DNA of 29,841 nucleotides from an uncultured Bacilli bacterium (GTDB lineage: Bacteria; Bacillota_I; Bacilli_A; RF39; UBA660). Under the pieces are notes generated by a model. It was not told the origin of the DNA. It did not search any database and was given only the letters and a program-made list of their open reading frames with translations. How positions within the stretch are numbered: position 1 is the stretch's first letter; every line of letters starts with the position of its first letter. The DNA is taken from NCBI GenBank assembly GCA_947599755.1, contig CANQFO010000004.1, positions 1 to 29,841 on the forward strand, in the 5' to 3' direction. Positions 1 to 7,942 of this stretch are shown here, piece by piece. The translations under genes were made by a program, and so were the position numbers.

Positions 1-1178
1 TCCTCATGATATTTCTTCGCAATATCAACACCAATATCAACATGGCTTCCTTCTACTTCATGATCAATAGCTTTACCAATATCATGCAAAAGACCCGCAC
101 GCTTAGCTAAATTAACATTCTCTCCTAATTCTCCTGCTAACAAACCTGAAAGTTGAGCAACTTCAATAGAATGTTGCAAAGCATTTTGACCATAACTAGT
201 TCTAAAATGCAACTTTCCAATAATTTCGATCAACTCTGGATCAATCTTAGTCAATCCTAACTCAAATGTTGCATCTTGACCATACTCGATAATTTGCTTT
301 TTCATATCTTTACAAACTTTATCATATAACTCTTCAATTCTAGTAGGATGAATACGACCATCTTTAATTAAAGTCTCTAAAGTAACTCTAGCAATTTCTC
401 TTCTAAGAGGATCAAAACTAGACAAAACAACAGCCTCAGGTGTATCATCAATAATCAAATCCACTCCAGTAATTGCCTCAATCGTTCGAATATTACGACC
501 CTCACGACCAATAATTCTTCCCTTCATTTCATCATTAGGCAAAGAAACAACAGTAATAGTCTGTTCACTAGCAATATCCGCAGCATACTTCTGCATAGAA
601 GAAACAATTAACTCACGAGCCATTTTATCAGCAGTAAGCTTAGCTTCATTTTCACTTTCACGAATAAATTCAGCAATTTCTTTACCCATGCTTTCTTTAA
701 CTTGACTCATCACAAGTTTTTTTGCCTTCTCCTTACTAAAACCTGAAATTTTTTCCAATAATTCCAATTGTTCTTTTTTAATTTCCTCCACTTTACCTTT
801 TTCCATTTGGATTTCCATCTGACTCTGTGAAAGTTTTTGCTCTCTCTCATCTAAAGAAGCTTCCCTTTTTTGATACATTTCATCACGCTTATCAATACTA
901 GCCTCTCGTTGAAGCAATCTATTTTCAGTCTCTTTTAATTCTGCTTTTTTTTCACGAATTTCCTTATCCAAATCCATCTTTAATTTATGAGCTTCTTCCT
1001 TCTGTTCAATTGCAGCATCTCTTTTTGCTTTTTCAATTTCTTTCTTTGCTTGAGCAATTAAATTTTCTGCTTGCTTAGATGCTCTACTAACACGCAAATT
1101 AGAAAAAATAAAAGCCACAATAAAACCAATTAATAAGCTAACAACTACCAGTAAAATGGAGAATATAATCTGATTCAT
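1..1178 (-). CDS. rny: Ribonuclease Y, 3' end outside window
   Basis: Membrane-anchored endoribonuclease that starts mRNA decay in Firmicutes. Translating the minus strand from the ATG at 1176-1178 gives about 392 residues with no stop before the window edge; the family is about 520 residues, so the last quarter is missing. The order is typical: an N-terminal membrane helix (about residues 2-25), a long charged coiled coil (about 30-200), a KH domain with the GRIIGREGRNIR core (about 220-240), then the start of the HD domain with LLHDIGKA and a downstream EGSHVDIG. The start is set by GGAGGAGTT a few bases upstream. It lies downstream of a murE-type gene and recA, close to the recA-pbpX-rny order of Bacillus subtilis, and has its own strong promoter. 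Identity is secure. Confidence 0.96.
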   Translation of the reverse strand, partial: MNQIIFSILLVVVSLLIGFIVAFIFSNLRVSRASKQAENLIAQAKKEIEKAKRDAAIEQKEEAHKLKMDLDKEIREKKAELKETENRLLQREASIDKRDEMYQKREASLDEREQKLSQSQMEIQMEKGKVEEIKKEQLELLEKISGFSKEKAKKLVMSQVKESMGKEIAEFIRESENEAKLTADKMARELIVSSMQKYAADIASEQTITVVSLPNDEMKGRIIGREGRNIRTIEAITGVDLIIDDTPEAVVLSSFDPLRREIARVTLETLIKDGRIHPTRIEELYDKVCKDMKKQIIEYGQDATFELGLTKIDPELIEIIGKLHFRTSYGQNALQHSIEVAQLSGLLAGELGENVNLAKRAGLLHDIGKAIDHEVEGSHVDIGVDIAKKYHE

Positions 1179-1220
1179 ATAACTCCTCCATTTCTAGATT
1201 AAAAATAATAATCTAATACT

Positions 1221-1249
1221 ATTGTAGAAGGAATTTCAACCCTTGTCAA
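1221..1249 (-). promoter_or_regulatory. Sigma-A promoter of rny
   Basis: On the minus strand, TTGACA (1244-1249) and TACAAT (1221-1226) are separated by exactly 17 bases, a near-perfect vegetative promoter. It lies about 40 bases upstream of the rny start, so rny can be transcribed independently of murE. Confidence 0.85.
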
Positions 1250-1301
1250 GGAAAACAAAGGTCAGAACAAGCAACCAATAAAAGAAAAAAGAAAAAGAAT
1301 A

Positions 1302-2717
1302 TCAATCCGAAGAAGAAAAATAACTAACTAAAACATCATAATCACAATAAGGAACTTTTTGATCCCCTATAGCCATATAATTATCCCTTCCCTTACCTAA
1401 TATCAAAACAACAGAAGAAGAATCCGCTAAAGACAAAGCTTGATAAATAGCCTCTTTTCGATCACAAATTCTAAGATAATTTCCACAATGATTAGAAACC
1501 ATTTGATCAATAATATCATTCACATCTTCATTCCTAGGATCATCCATAGTAAAAATTACAAAATCCGATTTTTCTAAAACTATCTTTCCAATAATTGATC
1601 TTTTCTCTTTTTCCCTTCCACCAGCACATCCAGTAACAGTAATAATTTTTTTATTCTTAGGAACACTATCCAAAACCTCAGAAATACCATGAATAGTATG
1701 AGCATAATCTAAAATAATTTCATAATCTTGCCCAAAATCAAGAACCTCTCTTCGACCAGAAATTGGTCCCAATTTAGCCAAATGAGAAATCAATATCTCT
1801 GAATCTACCCCATAAAATAAACACACAAGAAAAGCCAAAGTAACATTATAAAGATTATACCTACCAACATATGGACTAGAAATAGAATAAACCTGATCTG
1901 GACCAACAAGTTTAAATTGAACAGAATCAGCCATTTCTACTACATCAGAAATAACATAATCATTATAAGAATCAAATCCATATCGATAAAGATGATCAGC
2001 TTGAATTTGACGACAATAAGCATCATCTCCATTAACAATAACTTTACCATTAGGACGTAATAATTGAAGAAAACTCATTTTACACTGAAAATATTGATCA
2101 AATGTATGATGAACATTTAAATGATCCCCAGTAATATTAGTATACCCAATAATATCAAACTGTAAATGATTTAATCTTTTATGTAAAAGAGCTTCACTAC
2201 TTGCTTCCATAGAAACGATCTTACAACCATGATCTTTAGCAATTCGAAAAGAAGAATATAATTCAGAAATACAAGGAGTAGTATTATGAGTAGGAAAAAT
2301 TTCTCCATCAATTTCCAATCCATTAGTACCCAAATAAGCAGTAGGAAAAATAGAATTTAAAAGCCGATAAATAATAGTAGCAGTAGTAGTTTTTCCATCC
2401 GTACCAGTAATCCCTAAAAAAGAAAAAGAAGAAGAATCAACCTCATAAAATCGTTCACAACACTCAATATAAACATCCTGTATATCCTTAGAAACAATAA
2501 TACAAGGAATAGAACAATCAACAGAACATTCTCGATCACAAACAATAGCCACAGCACCCCGTTTAATAGCATCAGGAATAAAATCAAAATGATCAACATT
2601 AAATCCTTTCGTCGCAACAAATAAATATCCTTTTTGAACAAATCTTGAATCATCAGTAATACCATTTATCCAAATATCATCATAAGAGCAAGGAATAACT
2701 TCTGATAATTTTTTCAT
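1302..2717 (-). CDS. murE: MurE-type UDP-MurNAc-peptide ligase
   Basis: Mur ligase that adds the third amino acid to UDP-MurNAc-L-Ala-D-Glu in the cytoplasm, using ATP. The 471 residues carry the MurE N-terminal TDDSR motif (21-25), the Mur P-loop TGTDGKTTT (104-112), HNTTP (144-148), EASSEALLHKR (171-181), DYAHT (337-341), a GGREKEKR segment (366-373) and DDPRNED (392-398). Several positions depart from usual MurE: N to D in the P-loop, SHAL to SEAL, DNPR to DDPR, and GKGHE to GKGRD (441-445). Arg at the DNPR position is usual in diaminopimelate-adding enzymes and Ala in several lysine-adding ones, so the substrate stays open. A GTAGGAGG site fixes the start. It lies 79 bases downstream of recA. 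Ligase family sure; exact substrate not. Confidence 0.88.
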   Translation of the reverse strand: MKKLSEVIPCSYDDIWINGITDDSRFVQKGYLFVATKGFNVDHFDFIPDAIKRGAVAIVCDRECSVDCSIPCIIVSKDIQDVYIECCERFYEVDSSSFSFLGITGTDGKTTTATIIYRLLNSIFPTAYLGTNGLEIDGEIFPTHNTTPCISELYSSFRIAKDHGCKIVSMEASSEALLHKRLNHLQFDIIGYTNITGDHLNVHHTFDQYFQCKMSFLQLLRPNGKVIVNGDDAYCRQIQADHLYRYGFDSYNDYVISDVVEMADSVQFKLVGPDQVYSISSPYVGRYNLYNVTLAFLVCLFYGVDSEILISHLAKLGPISGRREVLDFGQDYEIILDYAHTIHGISEVLDSVPKNKKIITVTGCAGGREKEKRSIIGKIVLEKSDFVIFTMDDPRNEDVNDIIDQMVSNHCGNYLRICDRKEAIYQALSLADSSSVVLILGKGRDNYMAIGDQKVPYCDYDVLVSYFSSSD

Positions 2718-2796
2718 AAAAACCTCCTACTATAATCATATGAAAAAGAACCAAAAAAGGAAATAATCCATAAACAATAACTAATGATAACCTACA

Positions 2797-3843
2797 TTAT
2801 CCCTCTTCCTTCTTTGCTTTTTCATCCTCTTTCTTATCTAAAGAAATATCATAATATTCTCGTACTTTTTTCTCAATTTCATTACATAAATCAGGATTAT
2901 CCTTAAGAAGTAATTTAACATTTTCTTTACCTTGACCCAATTTCTCACCCTGATAAGAATACCAAGCACCAGTTTTTTCAACAATACCAGCATCTGCTGC
3001 TAAATCAATAACTTCTCCTTCATGAGAAACTCCCTCTCCATACATAATATCCACAACAGCACTTTTAAATGGAGGAGCTACTTTATTTTTCACCACTTTA
3101 ATTGTAGTCTTATTTCCAACAACACCATCTCCCATTTTCAACTGCTCATTGCGACGAATATCTAATCGAATAGAAGAATAAAATTTTAACGCTCTTCCAC
3201 CAGGAGTAGTCTCTGGATTTCCAAACATTACTCCGACCTTCTCTCTTAATTGATTAATAAAAATACAAGTAGTTTTGGTCTTATTAATTGTACCAGATAA
3301 TTTTCTTAATGCTTGAGACATAAGTCTAGCTTGCAATCCTACATGAGAATCTCCCATTTCTCCATCAATTTCTGCTTGTGGTACTAATGCAGCAACAGAA
3401 TCAATTACAATAATGCTAACTGCCTCACTACGAACCAAAGCCTCACAAATTTCAAGTGCCTGCTCACCAGTATCAGGTTGAGAAAGTAATAATTCATCAA
3501 TATTAACTCCTAATCTCTCTGCATATACCGGATCAAGAGCATGCTCTGCATCAATAAAAGCAGCTCTACCTCCAGTTTTTTGATGTTCAGCTATAGCTTG
3601 TAATGCAAAAGTCGTTTTTCCACTAGACTCTGGACCATAAATTTCAATAATTCTACCCTTTGGGTAACCACCAACACCTAAAGCAATATCCAAAGATAAA
3701 CAACCACTAGAACAAACATCGACTTTCATATGCTTGTTATCCCCTAGTTTCATAATTGCTCCTTTTCCAAATTGCTTTTCAATATCACTTAATACTTGAT
3801 CCAAAGACTTATCTTTAGATACATCTTTACTTACTGTTTTCAT
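2797..3843 (-). CDS. recA: Recombinase RecA
   Basis: ATP-dependent recombinase for homologous recombination that also triggers LexA self-cleavage in the SOS response. It is 348 residues, the normal length. Walker A is GPESSGKT (about 70-77). The EHALDPVYAERLGV segment, the VIDSVAALVP Walker B, the FINQLREKVGVMFGNPETTPGG stretch (L2 loop and flanks) and an acidic, lysine-rich C-terminal tail are all present. The ribosome binding site is AGGAGG. Upstream are a promoter and a LexA-like box. The gene lies between pgsA and murE; cinA, which often separates pgsA from recA in bacilli, is absent here. Identity is essentially certain. Confidence 0.99.
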   Translation of the reverse strand: MKTVSKDVSKDKSLDQVLSDIEKQFGKGAIMKLGDNKHMKVDVCSSGCLSLDIALGVGGYPKGRIIEIYGPESSGKTTFALQAIAEHQKTGGRAAFIDAEHALDPVYAERLGVNIDELLLSQPDTGEQALEICEALVRSEAVSIIVIDSVAALVPQAEIDGEMGDSHVGLQARLMSQALRKLSGTINKTKTTCIFINQLREKVGVMFGNPETTPGGRALKFYSSIRLDIRRNEQLKMGDGVVGNKTTIKVVKNKVAPPFKSAVVDIMYGEGVSHEGEVIDLAADAGIVEKTGAWYSYQGEKLGQGKENVKLLLKDNPDLCNEIEKKVREYYDISLDKKEDEKAKKEEG

Positions 3844-3875
3844 AATTCCTCCTAGTTTTAATAAATTTCATAAAC

Positions 3876-3904
3876 ATTGTATAATATTTTTTTTCAAAAT
3901 GCAA
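3876..3904 (-). promoter_or_regulatory. recA promoter
   Basis: Minus-strand TTGCAT (3899-3904) and TACAAT (3876-3881) are spaced by 17 bases, about 32 bases upstream of the recA start codon. This is the only convincing sigma-A element in the pgsA-recA gap, so recA is at least partly transcribed on its own. Confidence 0.75.
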
Positions 3905-3912
3905 CTGTTTTT

Positions 3913-3926
3913 CGAACAATTGTTTT
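3913..3926. promoter_or_regulatory. LexA (DinR) SOS box of recA
   Basis: CGAACAATTGTTTT matches the Bacillus LexA consensus CGAACRNRYGTTYC at 12 of 14 positions and is almost palindromic around AATT. It sits 9 bases upstream of the recA -35 element, where a repressor could block RNA polymerase. No lexA gene is in the window, so the regulator itself is inferred. Confidence 0.72.
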
Positions 3927-4001
3927 ACAATATTTACCACTAAATAGAAATAAAAAAAAGAAATTCCTTATAGAAAAAAGAAATTTTTCCGAACAAAAAA
4001 A

Positions 4002-4043
4002 ACAAAAAAAAAGAAATTCATTCTTTCGAAAAAATAATTTCTT
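4002..4043 (-). terminator. Terminator of the pgsA operon
   Basis: On the minus strand an 8-bp perfect stem (AAGAAATT, 4036-4043, with AATTTCTT, 4011-4018) overlaps the last codons of pgsA and is followed at once by a long T-run. Further A/T tracts fill the gap to the recA promoter. The stem is AT-rich, but the T-run is strong. Confidence 0.6.
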
Positions 4044-4611
4044 TATTCATACGATAATATTGAACAGCTGAAATTATAGACATAATACAAGCAAAATATA
4101 ACAAGAAATCAGCAACTCTTAAATTAATTAACTCAAATGGCAAATTATAAAAGAAAGCAAGAGACGTACCTATCATTAAAGAAGCTGTTTTTAATTTACC
4201 AGAACCAATCGCTGCAATAACCTTACCACGACCAGCAGCTTCCATCTTTATAGCATTAACAACAATATCACGAAGAACAATAACAACAGGAATAATTTCA
4301 TGAATAAATCCATGAGCAGCTAAAATAATCAAGACAGAATTAACCAAAAATTTATCAGCAATTGCATCCAACATTTTCCCTGTATTCGTAATCTGATTAT
4401 TTCGTCTTGCCAAATAACCATCTAAAAAATCAGTAAAAGAAGCAACAATAAAAATTCCACCTGCAATAACATATTGCAATTCAACAATAACACCTGCTAC
4501 ATCAAATTTAGGAAATTGCATCCCTACAGTATAAAAAGGAAATACCAAAAGAATAATAATAAAAATCGTTAAAATAATTCGAAGTACAGTGAGCTTAGTA
4601 GGTAAATTCAT
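4018..4611 (-). CDS. pgsA: CDP-diacylglycerol-glycerol-3-phosphate 3-phosphatidyltransferase
   Basis: Integral membrane enzyme making phosphatidylglycerol phosphate from CDP-diacylglycerol and glycerol-3-phosphate, the committed step to anionic lipids. The CDP-alcohol phosphotransferase signature is complete: DFLDGYLAR, then G, D and D at the right spacing (about residues 61-86), with hydrophobic helices on both sides. I take the ATG at 4611 (197 residues) because GGAG lies 7 bases upstream; an in-frame GTG two codons earlier is too close to that site. The 5' end overlaps the RodZ-like gene by 17 bases, suggesting translational coupling. The ymfM-pgsA-recA order is that of B. subtilis without cinA. 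Confidence 0.94.
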   Translation of the reverse strand: MNLPTKLTVLRIILTIFIIILLVFPFYTVGMQFPKFDVAGVIVELQYVIAGGIFIVASFTDFLDGYLARRNNQITNTGKMLDAIADKFLVNSVLIILAAHGFIHEIIPVVIVLRDIVVNAIKMEAAGRGKVIAAIGSGKLKTASLMIGTSLAFFYNLPFELINLRVADFLLYFACIMSIISAVQYYRMNKEIIFSKE

Positions 4612-5086
4612 AAACACTCTCCTTTCTACTAGAAACTAATTCATCTACTCTGGTAGGAACCTTATTTCCATTACGAACAATAAAATATACAATAAGTGAA
4701 AATAACCCAATTCCTATAATAATCATAAACAAAGGCCATATAGGTTTTTTTTCTTTATACTCCTTAGTATAAGGAGAACTTACTTTTTTTTCAGACTGTT
4801 CTAATTTCTTTTGTGCTGCTTTAATATCATCTAAAGATATTTTAGAAGTATGTTCAAACAAAAAACCATTAAATTCATCAACAATCTTCTCTGAATCTAA
4901 TCCTAAATACTTAGCATATTGACTAATATATTGTTTTAAATTATAAACATCTTTAAAAGCCCGAACATTGCCACCTTCTATATTTTCAAGTTGAGATGTT
5001 GATAGTTCCAAATCTTCAGCAGCTTCAGTTAAACTAACCCCATTGCTAATTCTAATTCGTTTTAAATATGCACCTAACTCCTTCAT
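4595..5086 (-). CDS. RodZ/YmfM-like helix-turn-helix membrane protein
   Basis: 163 residues. An N-terminal helix-turn-helix of the Xre/HTH_25 type (about 1-70, LGAYLKRIRISNGVSLTEAA at the start) is followed by a lysine/glutamate-rich linker, one membrane helix (about 116-138) and a short outside tail. This is the architecture of RodZ and Bacillus YmfM, which link the MreB cytoskeleton to the envelope. The outer beta domain of Escherichia coli RodZ is missing; only about 25 residues follow the helix. The ribosome binding site is GAGGTG. It lies directly behind the RNase P RNA with no visible terminator, so it may be read from the gpsB promoter. Function comes from architecture and the ymfM-pgsA context. 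Confidence 0.8.
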   Translation of the reverse strand: MKELGAYLKRIRISNGVSLTEAAEDLELSTSQLENIEGGNVRAFKDVYNLKQYISQYAKYLGLDSEKIVDEFNGFLFEHTSKISLDDIKAAQKKLEQSEKKVSSPYTKEYKEKKPIWPLFMIIIGIGLFSLIVYFIVRNGNKVPTRVDELVSSRKESVYEFTY

Positions 5087-5103
5087 GAAAACACCTCACT
5101 CAT

Positions 5104-5457
5104 AAATAAACAAATAATATAAATAAGCCATGTTCTGTACCTATTACTAGGCGACAAACATTTATCTACTAGAAAATCTAGTCCCCAACTCCATTCAATT
5201 CTATCGTCAGGACTCCCCTACCAAAATTTGGGTTTCTCGCTCAAGGGGTTTACCTCGTTTCACACTTTCATTTCTAAAAGTATCGTCACTGTGGCACGTT
5301 ATATTTTAACCATATCATTTGACTTAGGTTAAAAAAAGCCGTTAGCAAAAGCTACCCTAAGTTATTTTTTCCTTAGGCTTGAACACTACAACCATCGCAG
5401 GCTGTGCGAGCATGGACTTTCCTCAAGGATCGTAAAAATCCCAGCGTTTGTCTATAT
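5104..5457 (-). ncRNA. rnpB: RNase P RNA, class B
   Basis: Catalytic RNA of RNase P, which trims tRNA 5' ends. The minus strand carries the conserved GAGGAAAGTCCATGCTCGCA near the 5' end, GTGCCACAGTGACG, GGTAAACCCC followed by GAGCGAGAAACCCAAATTTT (the class B P15/L15 region), and ACAGAACATGGCTTAT near the 3' end. The ends are set by helix P1: bases 5447-5455 pair with 5106-5114 over nine base pairs including one G-U. At about 350 nt it is slightly shorter than the B. subtilis RNA (about 400). It starts right after the gpsB stop codon, an order also seen in Bacillus. Ends are good to a few bases. Confidence 0.96.
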
Positions 5458-5458
5458 A

Positions 5459-5809
5459 TTAATTGTTTTCATCCTGAATACTAGAGCGTAGCTCATATAC
5501 AATTTTCTCAAGTTGAGAAAGCCTTCTCATAATATCAACATTAGTAACTTCAGAATTATCCAAATTATTACGAGCAACTTCAACATTTAATTTAGAATTA
5601 CGAAGTTCTTGTTTCAATGACATAATCTCACCTAACAAATCAGCTTTTTCTTTTTCCAAATCATTAATAATATTAAGAAATTGTTCATAATCGCCAATAA
5701 TCACATCCAAAAATTGATCAACTTCTTTTAACCGATATCCTCGAGTATCAATTTTGAATTCCTTTTCAAGAATATCCTGTGGCATAAGTGTAATCTTATT
5801 TTGATACAT
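5459..5809 (-). CDS. gpsB: GpsB, DivIVA-family cell division protein
   Basis: Small coiled-coil protein (116 residues) that moves class A penicillin-binding proteins between the side wall and the septum. The N-terminal DivIVA domain is clear: LMPQDILEKEFKIDTRGYR, then EVDQFLDVIIGDYEQF (about 8-45). A coiled coil follows and then a short C-terminal helical part with LRSS, as in GpsB rather than full-length DivIVA. The stop codon lies next to the rnpB 5' end and the gene has its own TTGACA promoter. The encoded class A PBP at 8759-11425 would be a natural partner, though its N-terminal GpsB-binding motif was not identified. Confidence 0.88.
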   Translation of the reverse strand: MYQNKITLMPQDILEKEFKIDTRGYRLKEVDQFLDVIIGDYEQFLNIINDLEKEKADLLGEIMSLKQELRNSKLNVEVARNNLDNSEVTNVDIMRRLSQLEKIVYELRSSIQDENN

Positions 5810-5836
5810 TTATTATCACCAATCCCTTACATTAAT

Positions 5837-5865
5837 ATTATGGCATCAATGCTTATTTTTGTCAA
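5837..5865 (-). promoter_or_regulatory. Promoter of gpsB-rnpB
   Basis: Minus-strand TTGACA (5860-5865) and CATAAT (5837-5842) with a 17-base spacer. It should drive gpsB, rnpB and possibly the ymfM-pgsA genes behind them. Its -35 overlaps the -35 of the opposing promoter. Confidence 0.8.
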
Positions 5866-5887
5866 TTAGATAAAATATAGTTGTAAT
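5859..5887 (+). promoter_or_regulatory. Promoter of the membrane protein pair
   Basis: Plus-strand TTGTCA (5859-5864) and TGTAAT (5882-5887) with a 17-base spacer. It starts transcription rightward near 5895. Transcription beginning there excludes the TTG at 5887 as the start of the next gene. Confidence 0.65.
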
Positions 5888-5943
5888 TGATAGACAAAAA
5901 TGATACGATCAACTTAGAAAATAAACATAAAGAGATGAAAAAA

Positions 5944-7395
5944 ATGAACATAAAAATTCATCAATTAAAAATTTTTTCTTTCCTATATATCATAACCCCA
6001 ATAATAATATTTTTATTAGGATGGATAAAACCAATTTTTTCCATTCCACTAGTACTAATATGTTCGATTACCACATTTTTCTATATCAAAGACACAAATA
6101 AAGAAAAAGGACAAATTACCCTTTCTAAAAAATCAATTTTTTTAATCATTCTAATTGCTCTTCTTTGGTGTCTATTTGCAGGAATAGGAAAATTATTTTA
6201 TCAACCATCATTTTGGTTAGATCATTTCGCTAGAAATTCCATATATAAAGATATGGTAACAAAACCATGGCCAGTAAAATATGATAAAGGAATATATTTA
6301 ACATATTATATAGGACAATGGATTGTTCCATCAATCATTTCCAAAGGACTAGCACTTTTTATTACAAATCAAAAAATCTTTGAAATCATAAAAAATATAA
6401 TTTTATATCTTTGGTGCGTAATAGGAATTATTCTAATATTTTTATGGATAATCAAAATTTTAAAAATCAGAAAAAGAAAAACAATCGTTTTAATCATCTT
6501 AATGTTTATCCTATTTTCAGGATTAGACATAATTGGATTTTTAATTATACAAAAAAATATCACTTTAGAACAATTCCTTAGTGGCTTAGAATTTTGGTCA
6601 AATGAACCTTGGCAATATTCTAACATTAATTCTCTATTATTTTGGGTATTTAATCAAATGATAGTACCAGTCTTAATTACATTAATATGCATAGAAAATA
6701 ATGATTATAAATACAGAGGAGTATTTTTAATTAGTTCTTTATTATTTGGACCATTTCCCACTCTAGGTTTAGGACTATACTTAATCACATTAGATATCAA
6801 AAATGATATAGATAATCATACAAAAAATATCAAAAAATATTTTTCTGTACCAAATTTAGTATTTGCCTTATCTATACTTCCCATCCTCGTTTTATTTTAT
6901 CAAGCCAATATAAACGTTACCTTGGGAACAACAACATTATATACAAATTTTAAATGGTGGCACTATATTTTATTTATTTTACTAGAATTCTTAATCTATA
7001 TTTTCTTAATTTATAACCCAAATAAAACTAAAATGAAAAAAAACAGTTTAAAAATCATTACTTTATATTTATTAATAATCCCATTCTACAATCAATTAGA
7101 CTTCGTAATGAGAACATCCATTCCCTTCTTAATTATTTTATGGATTCACATTACACAATTTATAATAGACAAAAAAGAAAACTCACTAAAGAAAAAAATA
7201 TTAATCACTCTCTTATCCATTGCAGCAATTAACCCTTTAGGAGAAATTTGTAGAAATATTTATAAAACATACCAACAAAAACACTTTGGATCAGATTTAG
7301 AAGAGATAAACATCTATACATATGATAACTGGTTAAAAAACAATTATTTATCTACAAATAACAACTTTTTTTACCAGCATATAGCAAAAAAATAA
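5944..7395 (+). CDS. Polytopic membrane protein, possibly GT-C-like
   Basis: About 483 residues with roughly ten or more hydrophobic helices; not assigned to a named family. The loop after the second or third helix reads WLDHFARNSIYKDM followed by KPWPVKY and a hydrophobic YYIGQWIVPS segment. An acidic residue in the first outside loop, many helices and a short tail are features of GT-C glycosyltransferases, so a lipid-linked sugar transferase is possible but unproven. I place the start at ATG 5944: AGAG lies nine bases upstream and the longer frame begins inside the promoter. ATG 5935 is the alternative. It ends nine bases before the next gene, whose ribosome binding site lies in that gap. 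Confidence 0.65.
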   Translation: MNIKIHQLKIFSFLYIITPIIIFLLGWIKPIFSIPLVLICSITTFFYIKDTNKEKGQITLSKKSIFLIILIALLWCLFAGIGKLFYQPSFWLDHFARNSIYKDMVTKPWPVKYDKGIYLTYYIGQWIVPSIISKGLALFITNQKIFEIIKNIILYLWCVIGIILIFLWIIKILKIRKRKTIVLIILMFILFSGLDIIGFLIIQKNITLEQFLSGLEFWSNEPWQYSNINSLLFWVFNQMIVPVLITLICIENNDYKYRGVFLISSLLFGPFPTLGLGLYLITLDIKNDIDNHTKNIKKYFSVPNLVFALSILPILVLFYQANINVTLGTTTLYTNFKWWHYILFILLEFLIYIFLIYNPNKTKMKKNSLKIITLYLLIIPFYNQLDFVMRTSIPFLIILWIHITQFIIDKKENSLKKKILITLLSIAAINPLGEICRNIYKTYQQKHFGSDLEEINIYTYDNWLKNNYLSTNNNFFYQHIAKK

Positions 7396-7404
7396 GGAGG
7401 AAAA

Positions 7405-7926
7405 ATGAAACAGATTTTTAAAGGAATAGGAATAATCATAATCGCTTCTCTACTATATATAGGAAGTTTTCACCTACCATTTAGTATAGTAAAAATATAT
7501 TTCTACAAAGGAATAACAAATTTAATCATATTATCCATAATTTTAGCAATATGTCTCCTCATATTAAAAAAACAATTAAAATTTGACAAAAAAGACATTA
7601 TCATTATCATTTTATCATTTTTCTCTATGCATATGATTTTTTTTGTTACTGTACCAACAACAATAGAAAGATCCATTTCCGTATTTATGCTAAATGAAAT
7701 GACAAAAGAAAAAAATTTTTCCCAAGAAGAAATAGAAAAAATTTTTATTAAAAAATATATAAAAGAAAATAAAGCATTTGATAAAAGACTAAAAGAACAA
7801 ACTTTTTCCGGTTTAGTAAAAAAACAAAAAGATACCTATAATATTAATAAAAAAGGGGAAAAAATGATAAACTTATTTAAGTTAATCAATAAAATATATA
7901 ATATTAAATCACAAGAATTAAAATAA
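7405..7926 (+). CDS. Small membrane protein with cytoplasmic tail
   Basis: 173 residues, family not recognised. Three hydrophobic segments (about 5-27, 35-53, 66-82) are followed by PTTIERSISVFMLNEM (about 76-91) and a charged tail with FSQEEIEKIF and FSGLVKKQKDTYNIN, which could fold as a small winged-helix-like domain. The AAGGAGG site is strong. It is co-transcribed with the large membrane protein in front, and the two are likely partners. No clear terminator follows. Confidence 0.65.
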   Translation: MKQIFKGIGIIIIASLLYIGSFHLPFSIVKIYFYKGITNLIILSIILAICLLILKKQLKFDKKDIIIIILSFFSMHMIFFVTVPTTIERSISVFMLNEMTKEKNFSQEEIEKIFIKKYIKENKAFDKRLKEQTFSGLVKKQKDTYNINKKGEKMINLFKLINKIYNIKSQELK

Positions 7927-7942
7927 AAACGAAAAACAAATC

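Noticed and set aside
2414..2665. Hydrophobic 83-codon minus-strand frame inside murE
   Set aside because: Out-of-frame shadow of the ligase with no start signal; the ligase motifs are continuous across it.
3877..4071. 64-codon plus-strand frame between recA and pgsA
   Set aside because: No ribosome binding site, Lys/Asn/Phe-rich translation of A/T tracts, and it overlaps the recA promoter and the pgsA terminator.
5887..5943. Longer start (TTG) for the large membrane protein
   Set aside because: The TTG lies in the -10 of the promoter and has no ribosome binding site; the ATG at 5944 fits better.
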